From assembly GCA_965119685.1 (NCBI GenBank), contig OZ221971.1, positions 1,736,001 through 1,800,000 of the forward strand: 64,000 nucleotides of DNA, read 5' to 3'. A program made the translations under genes and the position numbers. Position 1 is the first letter of the stretch, and each line of letters starts with the position of its first letter. This DNA comes from Merdibacter sp965119685. GTDB taxonomy: Bacteria; Bacillota_I; Bacilli_A; Erysipelotrichales; Erysipelotrichaceae. This document shows, piece by piece, positions 8,328 through 16,332 of this stretch. Under the pieces are notes generated by a model. It was not told where the DNA came from. It was given only the letters and a program-made list of their open reading frames with translations, and made no database searches.

Positions 8328-8356
8328 ATTATATCATTTTGCAAGACTTCCGTCTA
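8328..8356 (-). promoter_or_regulatory. Promoter of the lipoprotein-flippase-rsuA-pdp operon
   Basis: TAGACG (8351-8356) and TATAAT (8328-8333) are 17 bp apart on the minus strand, with an extended TG before the -10. Confidence 0.7.
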
Positions 8357-8531
8357 TTTCTTTTCCTTGGATTCCCCAATCCCTTCTTTCGTCTCATTTT
8401 TTCCAAACAAACAAAGAAAAGAGGCTGAAACGAATAAAAGCACGCAAAAAATACATCGCATTCTCAAACAGGAGAACAGATTCCTTTTTTGCTGTTACAG
8501 TGGCTTCGGTGCTGAAAATAGCGATAACGAA

Positions 8532-8578
8532 ATAAAAAAAACGAGTGTTAAATAACGTTAGCCTGCCCCTACACTCGT
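8532..8578 (-). terminator. Terminator after the HTH gene
   Basis: ACGAGTGT (8541-8548) pairs with ACACTCGT (8571-8578) and is followed by a T-run on the minus strand. It lies about 70 bases past the end of the gene at 8645-9151. The stretch 8310-8640 holds no recognisable gene. Confidence 0.65.
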
Positions 8579-8644
8579 TCTTCTTTGCATAGTGATATTC
8601 CTTTTCTTTCGTTACAGCCCCGTTGAATTCTCTCGCAAAATTTC

Positions 8645-9151
8645 CTATCCCCTCATCACAGCGCCGCACCCGCGTGCTATGGCGATGGCAAACGGCCTGC
8701 GCATACAGAGGTTTGTGATTGTTTTTTTGCTTTGCTCCTTTTTTCTCATCAGCGCTGAAAGAAAGATGGCCTTACATCTCATGCCCCCCCCCCCCACATC
8801 TTTTGGCTTTCGCCCTCTTTGTTTCTCTACGATCACTCCCTGATTTGCCTGATAGTTTTGAATCCATTTAGACAGTGCCGTTTTTGAAGAAAGTCCATAT
8901 TTCAGTGCTGTCTTGGTGATGCTGTTGCCATCGACAAGCACCTCCTTGACGATCTGCTCTTTCAATGCAGGCGCGTATTTACGGCACTTTCCATCCCGTA
9001 ATACCGTAATACCGTGTTCGTCGATCAGGCGTATCAAGTATTTCACATTCTCCTTGCATATGCCATATTCTCTGCTCAGTGCGCCGATCGCCCATCCCTC
9101 TTTATACATTTGATACAGCTCGATCCGCTGATCCCTCGTCAGTTTTCCCAT
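8645..9151 (-). CDS. IS150/IS3-type OrfA-like double-HTH protein with in-frame poly-G
   Basis: Residues 1-117 resemble the first protein of IS3-family (IS150 type) insertion sequences: two helix-turn-helix units (REYGICKENVKYLIRLI and TKTALKYGLSSKTALSKWIQ) and then the basic RGRKPKD. A run of 12 Gs (8784-8795) follows immediately, coding for glycines. The last 48 residues (from MRCKAIF) do not look like OrfA, and no OrfB/DDE transposase is visible downstream. With 11 or 13 Gs the protein would stop within a few codons, so only this G count gives the long form. A strong site, AAGGAGG, precedes the ATG. Either a truncated IS or a retained DNA-binding protein. Confidence 0.6.
   Translation of the reverse strand: MGKLTRDQRIELYQMYKEGWAIGALSREYGICKENVKYLIRLIDEHGITVLRDGKCRKYAPALKEQIVKEVLVDGNSITKTALKYGLSSKTALSKWIQNYQANQGVIVEKQRGRKPKDVGGGGMRCKAIFLSALMRKKEQSKKTITNLCMRRPFAIAIARGCGAVMRG
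8784..8795. repeat. Homopolymer of 12 C inside a coding region
   Basis: It reads as G12 in the coding strand of the HTH gene at 8645-9151. Tracts of this length are prone to slipped-strand length change. Confidence 0.9.
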
Positions 9152-9177
9152 TTTCTCTCCTCCTTGCTGCCGCTTTC

Positions 9178-9222
9178 TAAAAAAGAGCAGTTCAACGCTT
9201 CTTTACGCTGACTCTGCTCTTT
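9178..9222. terminator. Terminator of the DUF6273-like surface protein gene
   Basis: AAAAAGAGCAG pairs with CTGCTCTTTTT in a stem of about 11 bp directly after the stop codon at 9230. It has a T-run on both strands. Confidence 0.85.
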
Positions 9223-9229
9223 TTTTTCT

Positions 9230-11737
9230 TTATGAACGCTTGGCGTTACGTTTTCTCACGCAGAGAATCACACCGGCAAATGCCGTAATGACAGCGCCCG
9301 TCCACAGATAGACGCCGTTTTCCTGCACTCCCGTCGTCACCTCTTGATCCGCTTCTTCCTTCCCTGCATCGTCCTTCTGATCTGAAGATGGCTGTGACGG
9401 CGCAGGCACATCTGTTTCTTCATCATTCCCTGCACTCTTTCGCGGGATGATCTCTCCTTTTTTCAGCAGCGTATGACAGCGTGTGCAGATGAGATCACCG
9501 GTATAGCCTTCCTCGCTGACTGTCGCCTCTTTGACATTGACCAACATTCCTTCATCATGTCCTAGTGCGGCAATCAACAGCTGATCAGCTGTGACCTCTT
9601 GTAAGGCATCGGCATCGAGGAAGCAACGTTCACAGCGGTCGCATTGCCAGTATGCCAAATGCCCCTCTTCCATGCAGGTTGCTTCTTTCTCTGCAACATT
9701 ATGCAGTGCATGTCCCAACGCAGAGCCTTCCTGTGTCTTCGTATCTGTCTGATCGCAGCGTTCACAGACGGCGCTCATCGTGCCATCATGAATACAGTCT
9801 GCATCCCCGTTGGACACATAATCCACAAACAGATGTCCCAGCGGCAAGATCGTCTGAGCGTCCTTTCGCGCATCACAGTGCTGACAATGAATGGACTGAC
9901 TGCCTTCTTTCGTGCAGGTAGCTTCCTGATCGATCGTATAGAAATCCTCCCATTCATGCGCTGCCAAATCGAGGTCGCGCTGCTGTGTCAATCCGCATTC
10001 TTCACAGCGCCGCTCTTCATAGCCCGCCTTTGTGCAGGAAGATGCTTCCACCGTCATCCACTCGCTCCATTGATGTCCCTTTGGCTGAGTGACATCTCCG
10101 GTATAAGAATGTCCGCAGTTTTTGCACGTATAGGTCGTATAACCGCCCTGCGTGCAGCTTGGCTCTGTAATCTCTGCGGTATAGTCATGCGCCTGTATCC
10201 GCACGCTCACATCGATGCTGTCGCTGACGCCGTTATCGCTCGTCACTTGCAGCGTTCCCTGATACTCGCCGATTGCTAAGCCTTCTTTCAAGGCCAGCGT
10301 TACGCTCGTGCTTTCATTGAGTTCCAGCGTCTCCTTCGTATTTTCGCTTTGTAACTCAAACGCGCTATTCTCATCTTCCATGTGCAAAGAGATGCCCGTC
10401 AAACGATAATCTCCGGTATTTTGAATGGTAAAGGTGCGCTCGCCGGCTTCGCTGTAATCGACACAGAGCGTATCGAAGACACCGTTGCCGCTTAAAGAGA
10501 TTGCCGAAGCTGCTCTGGTGCCCCGCACGGCATATAACAAGCCGTCGTCTCCTTGTTCCTCAATCCATATTTCACAGTTTTCAAAGCTGTCCAATGCCGC
10601 ACCATTGATTGTAACCTCAGAAGGCCGCAAGGTTTCATCGCCGCCTGTCAGCTGTTTTGCCCATGCGCCGTTTTCACTTTGTACGACGAGGTAAGCGCCG
10701 CTGACAGCATTTTTGATCTCCGCCAGATTGTTGTCATAAATTTTCACCGACCCAAGGCTTTCCTTTTGATAACGCAGGGTGAACACAGAATCCGTGCGAA
10801 CACTGCCCTCGCTTTTGACAGTTGTCACATTGGAACCAAACACCACCTTGGAAAGATCCAGCTGAAAGGCAGGAACGACATTTCTGTCCCAGTCATCGTA
10901 AGTATCACCATTAGGGAACGAGCCTGTTACAGTATAGGATTTCACTCCCATATACGTCTGACTATAGTTCACTGTTGCCGCAAATGAAGTTGTACTAGCA
11001 TTTGTTATCGGTGAGCGCAGCCAGAAATGACCCTTAAGTTCGTTGACGGCAGTATCTTCCAATACTTGTAAATCCACGTTCAAAGCGCCGTACTTGGCTT
11101 CCTCACTCGTCGAACCTAAACGAAAGAATTTACTGCCATTCATCGATGCATTATAGCCGAGATAAAGCTTATCGTTCGTCCAGAAATTATTTCTATTTTT
11201 CTGATCGTAGGTAAACACCTTAGAGGGCAGCATCAGCGCCTGCTGTGCCGCAGAAAAATAAGCGGTATCGGTTTCCAGCTTCTTTAAGAGGGCGCGGATC
11301 TCGGAAGCGCCGTAATGATTGGCATATACATCCCAGCAGGGATTTCCGTATTCCGTGGTACCCCAGTCAATATCGCTGCCGCTTGGCTTGGTTTTGTCAT
11401 TTGTCGTAGAACTAAAAACAACTTTCTTCGCTAACGGCGTAGCTGCGAACAGAACCAATCCCTGTCCTTGTGAATCTCCGCCGACGATGTACCACGTTTG
11501 CGCGGCACCCGCGCCGTTTTCTCCGAAATATACTTTTTTTGTCGCTTTCTCATAACCATCGTTCATGTCAAAGCTCGCCGCTAAATCCTCTGCGTCGGCA
11601 AACTTGCTGACGCTGAGCTGTCGATCCTGGGCAGCGTGCACCTGTCCGTTTGCAATGCCTTCGCCAAAGAGTCCGGCGAGTGCTAAACACAAAGCAAGAC
11701 AAGCGGCGCCCCACTGCCGCAACACTCTCTTTTTCAA
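9230..11737 (-). CDS. Large cell-surface protein with cysteine-rich repeats and C-terminal anchor
   Basis: The protein (about 835 aa) is exported and anchored by a C-terminal membrane helix (VYLWTGAVITAFAGVILCV) with a basic tail; no clear LPxTG is seen. After the signal peptide comes a DUF6273-like domain (about 65-300: YFGENGAGAAQTWYIVGG, then HFWLRSP). An Ig-like beta domain follows (about 400-515), then four or five cysteine-rich units of about 45 residues (CTQGGYTTYTCKNCGHSYTG type) in which CxxC pairs alternate with GH. The linker is Asp/Glu/Pro-rich. A TTG start at 11737 is preferred because GGAG lies eight bases before it, whereas the ATG three codons upstream is only three bases from GGAG. 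Its promoter carries a 16-G tract. The ligand is unknown. Confidence 0.8.
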   Translation of the reverse strand: MKKRVLRQWGAACLALCLALAGLFGEGIANGQVHAAQDRQLSVSKFADAEDLAASFDMNDGYEKATKKVYFGENGAGAAQTWYIVGGDSQGQGLVLFAATPLAKKVVFSSTTNDKTKPSGSDIDWGTTEYGNPCWDVYANHYGASEIRALLKKLETDTAYFSAAQQALMLPSKVFTYDQKNRNNFWTNDKLYLGYNASMNGSKFFRLGSTSEEAKYGALNVDLQVLEDTAVNELKGHFWLRSPITNASTTSFAATVNYSQTYMGVKSYTVTGSFPNGDTYDDWDRNVVPAFQLDLSKVVFGSNVTTVKSEGSVRTDSVFTLRYQKESLGSVKIYDNNLAEIKNAVSGAYLVVQSENGAWAKQLTGGDETLRPSEVTINGAALDSFENCEIWIEEQGDDGLLYAVRGTRAASAISLSGNGVFDTLCVDYSEAGERTFTIQNTGDYRLTGISLHMEDENSAFELQSENTKETLELNESTSVTLALKEGLAIGEYQGTLQVTSDNGVSDSIDVSVRIQAHDYTAEITEPSCTQGGYTTYTCKNCGHSYTGDVTQPKGHQWSEWMTVEASSCTKAGYEERRCEECGLTQQRDLDLAAHEWEDFYTIDQEATCTKEGSQSIHCQHCDARKDAQTILPLGHLFVDYVSNGDADCIHDGTMSAVCERCDQTDTKTQEGSALGHALHNVAEKEATCMEEGHLAYWQCDRCERCFLDADALQEVTADQLLIAALGHDEGMLVNVKEATVSEEGYTGDLICTRCHTLLKKGEIIPRKSAGNDEETDVPAPSQPSSDQKDDAGKEEADQEVTTGVQENGVYLWTGAVITAFAGVILCVRKRNAKRS

Positions 11738-11775
11738 TGCATTCACTCCTTTTCCCCATCCTCGGGTTCGTTTTT

Positions 11776-11813
11776 GTTATAACATAGACACCCCCCCCCC
11801 CCCCCCGTGTCAA
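11776..11813 (-). promoter_or_regulatory. Promoter with a poly-G tract between -35 and -10
   Basis: On the minus strand a perfect -35, TTGACA (11808-11813), is followed by C, then 16 Gs (11791-11806), then TGTC and -10 candidates TATGTT (11781-11786) and TATAAC (11776-11781). With 16 Gs the spacers are 21 and 26 bp, against an optimum of 17. Loss of four Gs would bring TATGTT to 17. This is the layout of phase-variable promoters known from Neisseria. The surface protein start lies about 40-45 bases downstream. Confidence 0.75.
11791..11806. repeat. Homopolymer of 16 C in a promoter spacer
   Basis: This is the longest homopolymer noticed in the window. It lies exactly in the spacer of the surface-protein promoter. 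The exact length may be uncertain in short-read assemblies. The rest of the gap, 11820-12255, holds no gene I can support. Confidence 0.9.
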
Positions 11814-12257
11814 GATACACCCCCTGAGAATTTCCATTTTTTTCCATTTTGGTAGAATAGAGCGCCATTGTGGCCGCCTCAGCCGCGAAAAAAAAGTGTA
11901 AGCCCTCCAATCTCTCGTCCATGGCGTATGCATCGCCGGCACTCCTTTGGCTGTGATTTGATGAGCACAGTCAATACGTCAAAGCCATAGGCTTTTCTAT
12001 CTGGCAAACCAGCTGCACAAGCCTTTCAGCAATTCTATCGTTTGCTATCTGCATGGCCGCAAGCAGTTTGTCTCATGATGCTCACCCGATAGGTGTGGGC
12101 AGTATACATCCCTGTGATCTTTCGCCGCTGTCCTATCACCAAAGATGCTTCCCGATAAAAAAGAGAATGGATGCAACACCCCCAGACTGGAAAGCTTTCA
12201 ATCAAGAAAACGACAAAAGTCACCCTCATGGCTGTATCGCATGTGAGCGGCATCAAA

Positions 12258-12295
12258 TAAAAAAACAAGGCGCTGCCAATATCGGCATTGCCTTG
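12258..12295 (-). terminator. Terminator of the hisS-aspS operon
   Basis: CAAGGC/GCCTTG with an inner TGCC/GGCA stem is followed by TTTTTTTATTT on the minus strand, about 80 bases after the aspS stop. Confidence 0.8.
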
Positions 12296-12373
12296 TCCTT
12301 TGTATGTGAATGTTGTTGTTTTTCTGCGTATTTCCTAGTGTGCGGGCGTTTCTGCTCCTCCTGTACAAACAGG

Positions 12374-14116
12374 TTATGACGCTGTGACCTGAATATGCAG
12401 CTCTTTTAACTGCTGCTCATCAACGCTGCTAGGCGCTTCGCTCATCAGATCGCTGGCGCTTGCTGTCTTAGGGAATGCGACGACGTCACGAATGTTTTCC
12501 GTACCGGCAAGAATCATCACCAGACGCTCCAAGCCGATGCCGACGCCTCCATGCGGCGGCGTTCCATAGCGAAAGGCCTCTAAGAAGAAACCGAAGCGGC
12601 GTTTCGCCTCTTCCTTGCTCATGCCGATGGCCTCAAAGACCTGTTCCTGTAACTCCTGATCGTGGATACGAATCGAACCGCTGAGCAGCTCATAGCCGTT
12701 GAGCACCAGATCATACGCGCGGGAATAGCAGTTTGCCTTATCATTCATCAGCTTATCGACATCCTCTAGCTTCGGTGAGGTGAACGGATGATGTGCCGCC
12801 ACATAACGGCCTTCCTCTTCGCTGTATTCAAACATCGGAAAGTCGGTTACCCACAAAAAGCGATATGCCTGCGGATCGATCAAGCCCAGATCGTGTCCCA
12901 GCTTGCTTCGCAAAGCGCCTAACGAGGTTCGTGCAACCCTTGCACAATCGGCGACAAACAGCACCAGATCGTTTTGTTTCAAGGATAAGCGTGCCGTCAA
13001 AGCCGCCTTTTCCTCCTCGCTGATCGCCTTGGCGATGCTGCCGGTGAACGCTGTTCCGTCATATTTCAAAAAGGCCAACGCCTTTGCGCCGTAGATGCGC
13101 ACGAATTCCTGTAATTGATCGAGCTGTTTGCGCGAGAAGCAATCGGCCACATTCTCAACGACGATGGCGTCCACCTCATTGCCTTGTTCGACGGCATTTT
13201 TGAAGATGGCAAACGTCCCCTGCGCAAAGATGTCATTGAGCTGCTGCAATTCCATGCCAAAGCGCAGATCCGGTTTATCGCTGCCAAAGCGGCGCATGCA
13301 CTCATCATAAGGAATGCGTTCAAAATGCGGCAGGCTGAGCTGCTTGAGCTTGCCGAAGATCTCACGCATCAGCCCCTCTACCAAGGCAAAGACATCCTCC
13401 TCATCGACGAAGCTCATCTCGATGTCAATCTGCGTGAATTCCGGCTGGCGATCGGCACGCAGATCCTCATCGCGAAAACAGCGTGCGATCTGAAAATATT
13501 TCTCCAAGCCGCCGATCATCAGCAGCTGCTTATAAATCTGCGGCGATTGCGGCAAGGCGTAAAATCCGCCCTTGGTGATGCGGCTGGGTACCAGATAATC
13601 ACGGGCGCCCTCGGGGGTGGATTTGCAAAGGATCGGCGTTTCTATCTCTAAAAAACCGCGGTCGGAAAGATAGTTGCGCGTCAGCATCGTCACCTGATGG
13701 CGCAGCTTTAAATTCTTTTGCAGGCAAGGGCGGCGCAGATCGAGATAGCGGTATTTCAGACGCGTATCCTCCAGCGCGTCCGTCTCATCGGCGATGATGA
13801 GCGGCGTCGTCTGTGCCGTATTGACGATCTCTGCCTCTCTCACCTTGACTTCAATATCACCCGTTGCCAGATTCTTATTTTTATCCTGACGCTCTACAAC
13901 GACGCCCTTAGCGCATAAAACGTACTCGTTTCGCACCTCGCTGATGACAGGTGAAATCGTCTCGTCAAAAACCAGCTGGGTAATGCCCTCACGATCGCGC
14001 AGATCGATGAAAACCAAAGCGCCGAAGTTGCGCCGCTTGGCGACCCATCCCTCCAGCACGACCTGCTTGCCGACATCCTGTAAACGCAGTTCTCCATTCG
14101 TATGTGTTTTTTTCAT
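12374..14116 (-). CDS. aspS: Aspartyl-tRNA synthetase
   Basis: A class II synthetase that charges tRNA-Asp. The N-terminal anticodon-binding OB fold (about 1-110: VVLEGWVAKRRNFGALVFIDL) is followed by class II motif 2 with FRDEDLRADRQPEFTQ. A bacterial insertion (GAD) domain lies at about 285-415, and motif 3 is GIGLERLVMIL. Length 580 is slightly below the usual 590. AAGGAG lies eight bases before the ATG. It follows hisS with a 96-bp gap without terminator or promoter, as in many Firmicutes, so the hisS T-box probably controls both genes. Confidence 0.96.
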   Translation of the reverse strand: MKKTHTNGELRLQDVGKQVVLEGWVAKRRNFGALVFIDLRDREGITQLVFDETISPVISEVRNEYVLCAKGVVVERQDKNKNLATGDIEVKVREAEIVNTAQTTPLIIADETDALEDTRLKYRYLDLRRPCLQKNLKLRHQVTMLTRNYLSDRGFLEIETPILCKSTPEGARDYLVPSRITKGGFYALPQSPQIYKQLLMIGGLEKYFQIARCFRDEDLRADRQPEFTQIDIEMSFVDEEDVFALVEGLMREIFGKLKQLSLPHFERIPYDECMRRFGSDKPDLRFGMELQQLNDIFAQGTFAIFKNAVEQGNEVDAIVVENVADCFSRKQLDQLQEFVRIYGAKALAFLKYDGTAFTGSIAKAISEEEKAALTARLSLKQNDLVLFVADCARVARTSLGALRSKLGHDLGLIDPQAYRFLWVTDFPMFEYSEEEGRYVAAHHPFTSPKLEDVDKLMNDKANCYSRAYDLVLNGYELLSGSIRIHDQELQEQVFEAIGMSKEEAKRRFGFFLEAFRYGTPPHGGVGIGLERLVMILAGTENIRDVVAFPKTASASDLMSEAPSSVDEQQLKELHIQVTAS

Positions 14117-14212
14117 AGTCTTTTCTCCTTATGCAGCGTCATCGTCTCACATCCTGCGATAGTGGCGACACGCTTGCAAATGCTTTCATCTTTAATTTCG
14201 CTGACTGTCCTT

Positions 14213-15535
14213 TTATTCGTGGCTGTGTCCGCAAGCGCATCCTTCCTGTGACGCGCCGCCTTCTCCAAACAGACGATCCATCACTGCGACAATATCATCC
14301 AAAGGAACCGTGTGCTGCTTTTGCGTATCGATTTCCTTGATCGTCACCTCGCCGCTCTCCAGCTCCTGATCGCCCAAGAAGATTGCCACTTTCGCCCCCT
14401 TGCGCTCCACGCTTTTAAACTGTGCTTTAAAGGAACGTCCCAGATAGTCCATATCGCAACGATAGCCATTGCTGCGCAGCTGTGTGACTAACTGAAGCGC
14501 CGCGCATTTTGCCTGCGGAGCCAAGCATAGGACGTAAGCGTCCAAGCCGCTCTCCTCCTGCAAGGAAATACCTTCTGCCTCACAGGCGAGCAGCAAGCGC
14601 TCGATGCCCATCGCCCAGCCGATGCCGCTCATTCCCTGAGGACCGCCGAAGTATTCAACCAAGCCGTCATAACGTCCCCCGGCAAAGACAGTGGACTGCG
14701 CGCCCATCGCCTGATTCTCAGAGACGACCTCAAAGACCGTATGTGTATAGTAATCCAAGCCGCGCACGAGACGATCGTCAATCTCATAAGGGATGCCTAA
14801 CGCATCTAAGCCCGCCAAGACCGCCTGAAAATACTCCTTGGAGGGATCGTTGAGATAATCGCTCATCTTCGGTGCACTCTGCATGATCGCCCGCTCACGA
14901 TCGACCTTACAATCGAGAATCCGTAACGGATTTTGTTCGTAGCGGCGCTGACAGTCCGTGCACATCTCTGAGATCTCGTCTTTGAAATGTGCGCGCAAGG
15001 CCTGCCGGTAAGCATCACGTGATGCGTCGTCTCCCAGCGTATTGATGAGCACCTTCAGATCGCTGAGTCCCAGTGCGGAAACAAACGACCAGCCCAAAGC
15101 GATCGCTTCTACATCTAACAAAGGGTCCTTTGCGCCCAGCACCTCGACGCCAAACTGATTGAAGATGCGCATTCTGCCCTTCTGCGGACGCTCATGGCGA
15201 AACTGCGGTCCACAATAGTACAGCTTCAGCGGCAGATCGGGCTGCCCATACAGCTTGTGCTCGACAAATGAGCGGACGACGCCGGCCGTTCCCTCCGGAC
15301 GCAGTGTCAATGAAGTCGCGCTGTTTTCCAACTGAAAGGTGTACATCTCCTTATTGACCATATCGCTGGAATCGTTGCCGCGCTTAAATACGTTGGTATG
15401 CTCGAAGATCGGCGTGCGGATCTCCTCATAATTGTAGACATAACAAAACTGACGGATCAGCTCCTCCAGCCGATGCCACTTGCCGATTTCCTGCGGTAAT
15501 ACATCCTGTGTTCCTCTCGGTACCTGATAGCTCAT
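14213..15535 (-). CDS. hisS: Histidyl-tRNA synthetase
   Basis: A class II synthetase that charges tRNA-His. It begins QVPRGTQDVLPQE, has motif 2 around YYCGPQFRHERPQKGRMRIF and the histidine-specific RGLDYYTHTVFE and FAGGRYDGL. The C-terminal anticodon-binding domain spans about 325-420. Start ATG at 15535 is chosen because GGAGG lies five bases upstream; an in-frame start further up would lie inside the T-box terminator. The last residues, GCACGHSHE, form an unusual Cys/His-rich tail beyond the usual end. It is the first gene of hisS-aspS, controlled by a T-box leader. Confidence 0.95.
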   Translation of the reverse strand: MSYQVPRGTQDVLPQEIGKWHRLEELIRQFCYVYNYEEIRTPIFEHTNVFKRGNDSSDMVNKEMYTFQLENSATSLTLRPEGTAGVVRSFVEHKLYGQPDLPLKLYYCGPQFRHERPQKGRMRIFNQFGVEVLGAKDPLLDVEAIALGWSFVSALGLSDLKVLINTLGDDASRDAYRQALRAHFKDEISEMCTDCQRRYEQNPLRILDCKVDRERAIMQSAPKMSDYLNDPSKEYFQAVLAGLDALGIPYEIDDRLVRGLDYYTHTVFEVVSENQAMGAQSTVFAGGRYDGLVEYFGGPQGMSGIGWAMGIERLLLACEAEGISLQEESGLDAYVLCLAPQAKCAALQLVTQLRSNGYRCDMDYLGRSFKAQFKSVERKGAKVAIFLGDQELESGEVTIKEIDTQKQHTVPLDDIVAVMDRLFGEGGASQEGCACGHSHE

Positions 15536-15557
15536 GTTATCCTCCTGTTCTTTCACA

Positions 15558-15583
15558 TAAAAAAACGCCCTTCTAAGGACGTT
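15558..15583 (-). terminator. T-box intrinsic terminator upstream of hisS
   Basis: AACG-x-CCT pairs with AGG-x-CGTT and is followed by seven Ts on the minus strand. It lies just after the T-box sequence and before the hisS ribosome site, so it is the regulated terminator of the leader. Confidence 0.85.
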
Positions 15584-15775
15584 GTTCACGCGGTGCCACC
15601 TTAGTTCATATCCTTTGCGAAAAGATATGCCCTTTCCTTCGATAACGCCGAACTGCGATCATCCATTTCCTGATGATTCCTCCAAAGTGTCTGCATTCAC
15701 AGGGAGAGGAAGTGTCTCACCAACCCACTTCTCTCTGCGCTCTCTGCTGTCAACGCCCTCTTCTTCTACAGATAT
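15584..15775 (-). ncRNA. T-box leader (tRNA-His-sensing riboswitch)
   Basis: The antiterminator core GGTGGCACCGCG lies at 15589-15600, and the distal stem I loop with GGTTGGTGAG at about 15711-15727 is capped by a GAAGTG/CACTTC stem. A candidate specifier CAC (histidine) lies at 15687-15689 in CAGACACTT. T-box leaders sense uncharged tRNA and allow readthrough into the synthetase gene. Identity as a T-box is certain; the specifier position is inferred by eye. Confidence 0.9.
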
Positions 15776-15781
15776 ACTTAT

Positions 15782-15810
15782 AGTTTATTCATTACATACC
15801 GCTTTGTCAA
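15782..15810 (-). promoter_or_regulatory. Promoter of the hisS T-box leader
   Basis: TTGACA (15805-15810), a 17-bp spacer, then TAAACT (15782-15787) on the minus strand. The transcript would start near 15775. Confidence 0.85.
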
Positions 15811-15879
15811 TCACTTTTCATGTGGATCACAGCGTACAGCAGCTATCAATGAACGCTGCTGTGCAATTTCGGCGGCTTT

Positions 15880-16332
15880 TCAATACCAGTCATCGAAGTC
15901 AAAATCCCAATCGTAGCCATGCTCATAAGGATTCCCGTAGTCCCAATCCCAGTCATATCGGAAATCCCTCTCCTCATGGCTGAATGCATCCACCAGATCG
16001 TTGATGTGAAAGGGGTTGATCGCCATGAGCAGCGTACAGGTGGCGACGACGATGAGCAAACCGGCAAAAATTGAAAGAAAGACAGTCAGCACGACTTTTC
16101 CCGCACCGAAATGGGGAGCATGCGGCATTTGTCCACGTTCATTTTGTTCACTGATCACAGATGCTTTCTCTTCTGAGATTGCTTTCCTGCCCTGCTCTTG
16201 TGCGTTGTCGAATGGTTCCTTGCCATGATCCCGTACGCTGTCTGATACTGTCTTTTGCCCATCTAAGGGATGCCCGCAATAGGGACAGGCAGCTGTCGCT
16301 TCGCTCTCATAGCCGCAGATCGTACATTTCAT
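15880..16332 (-). CDS. Zinc-ribbon membrane protein with acidic aromatic tail
   Basis: This 150-residue protein starts with a double CxxC zinc ribbon (CTICGYESEATAACPYCG, residues 3-20) and continues with a polar, likely disordered linker. It crosses the membrane once (VVLTVFLSIFAGLLIVVATCTLLM, about 80-103) and ends in a striking tail of Asp, Trp, Tyr and Phe (about 120-150). Zinc-ribbon plus single-helix proteins are common in Firmicutes, but I do not recognise a specific function. The ATG overlaps the stop of the upstream carboxypeptidase gene (ATGA), so the two are translationally coupled and may share a wall-related role. Confidence 0.75.
   Translation of the reverse strand: MKCTICGYESEATAACPYCGHPLDGQKTVSDSVRDHGKEPFDNAQEQGRKAISEEKASVISEQNERGQMPHAPHFGAGKVVLTVFLSIFAGLLIVVATCTLLMAINPFHINDLVDAFSHEERDFRYDWDWDYGNPYEHGYDWDFDFDDWY

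Noticed and set aside
8394..8669. 91-residue minus-strand frame after the HTH gene
   Set aside because: No ribosome site, contains the terminator stem, no resemblance to OrfB or any known protein.
11568..11942. 124-residue minus-strand frame over the poly-G promoter
   Set aside because: Overlaps the start of the surface protein gene in another frame and runs through the homopolymer; judged non-coding.
12035..12268. 77-residue minus-strand frame between aspS and the surface gene
   Set aside because: No ribosome site or recognisable motif; overlaps the start of the aspS terminator region.
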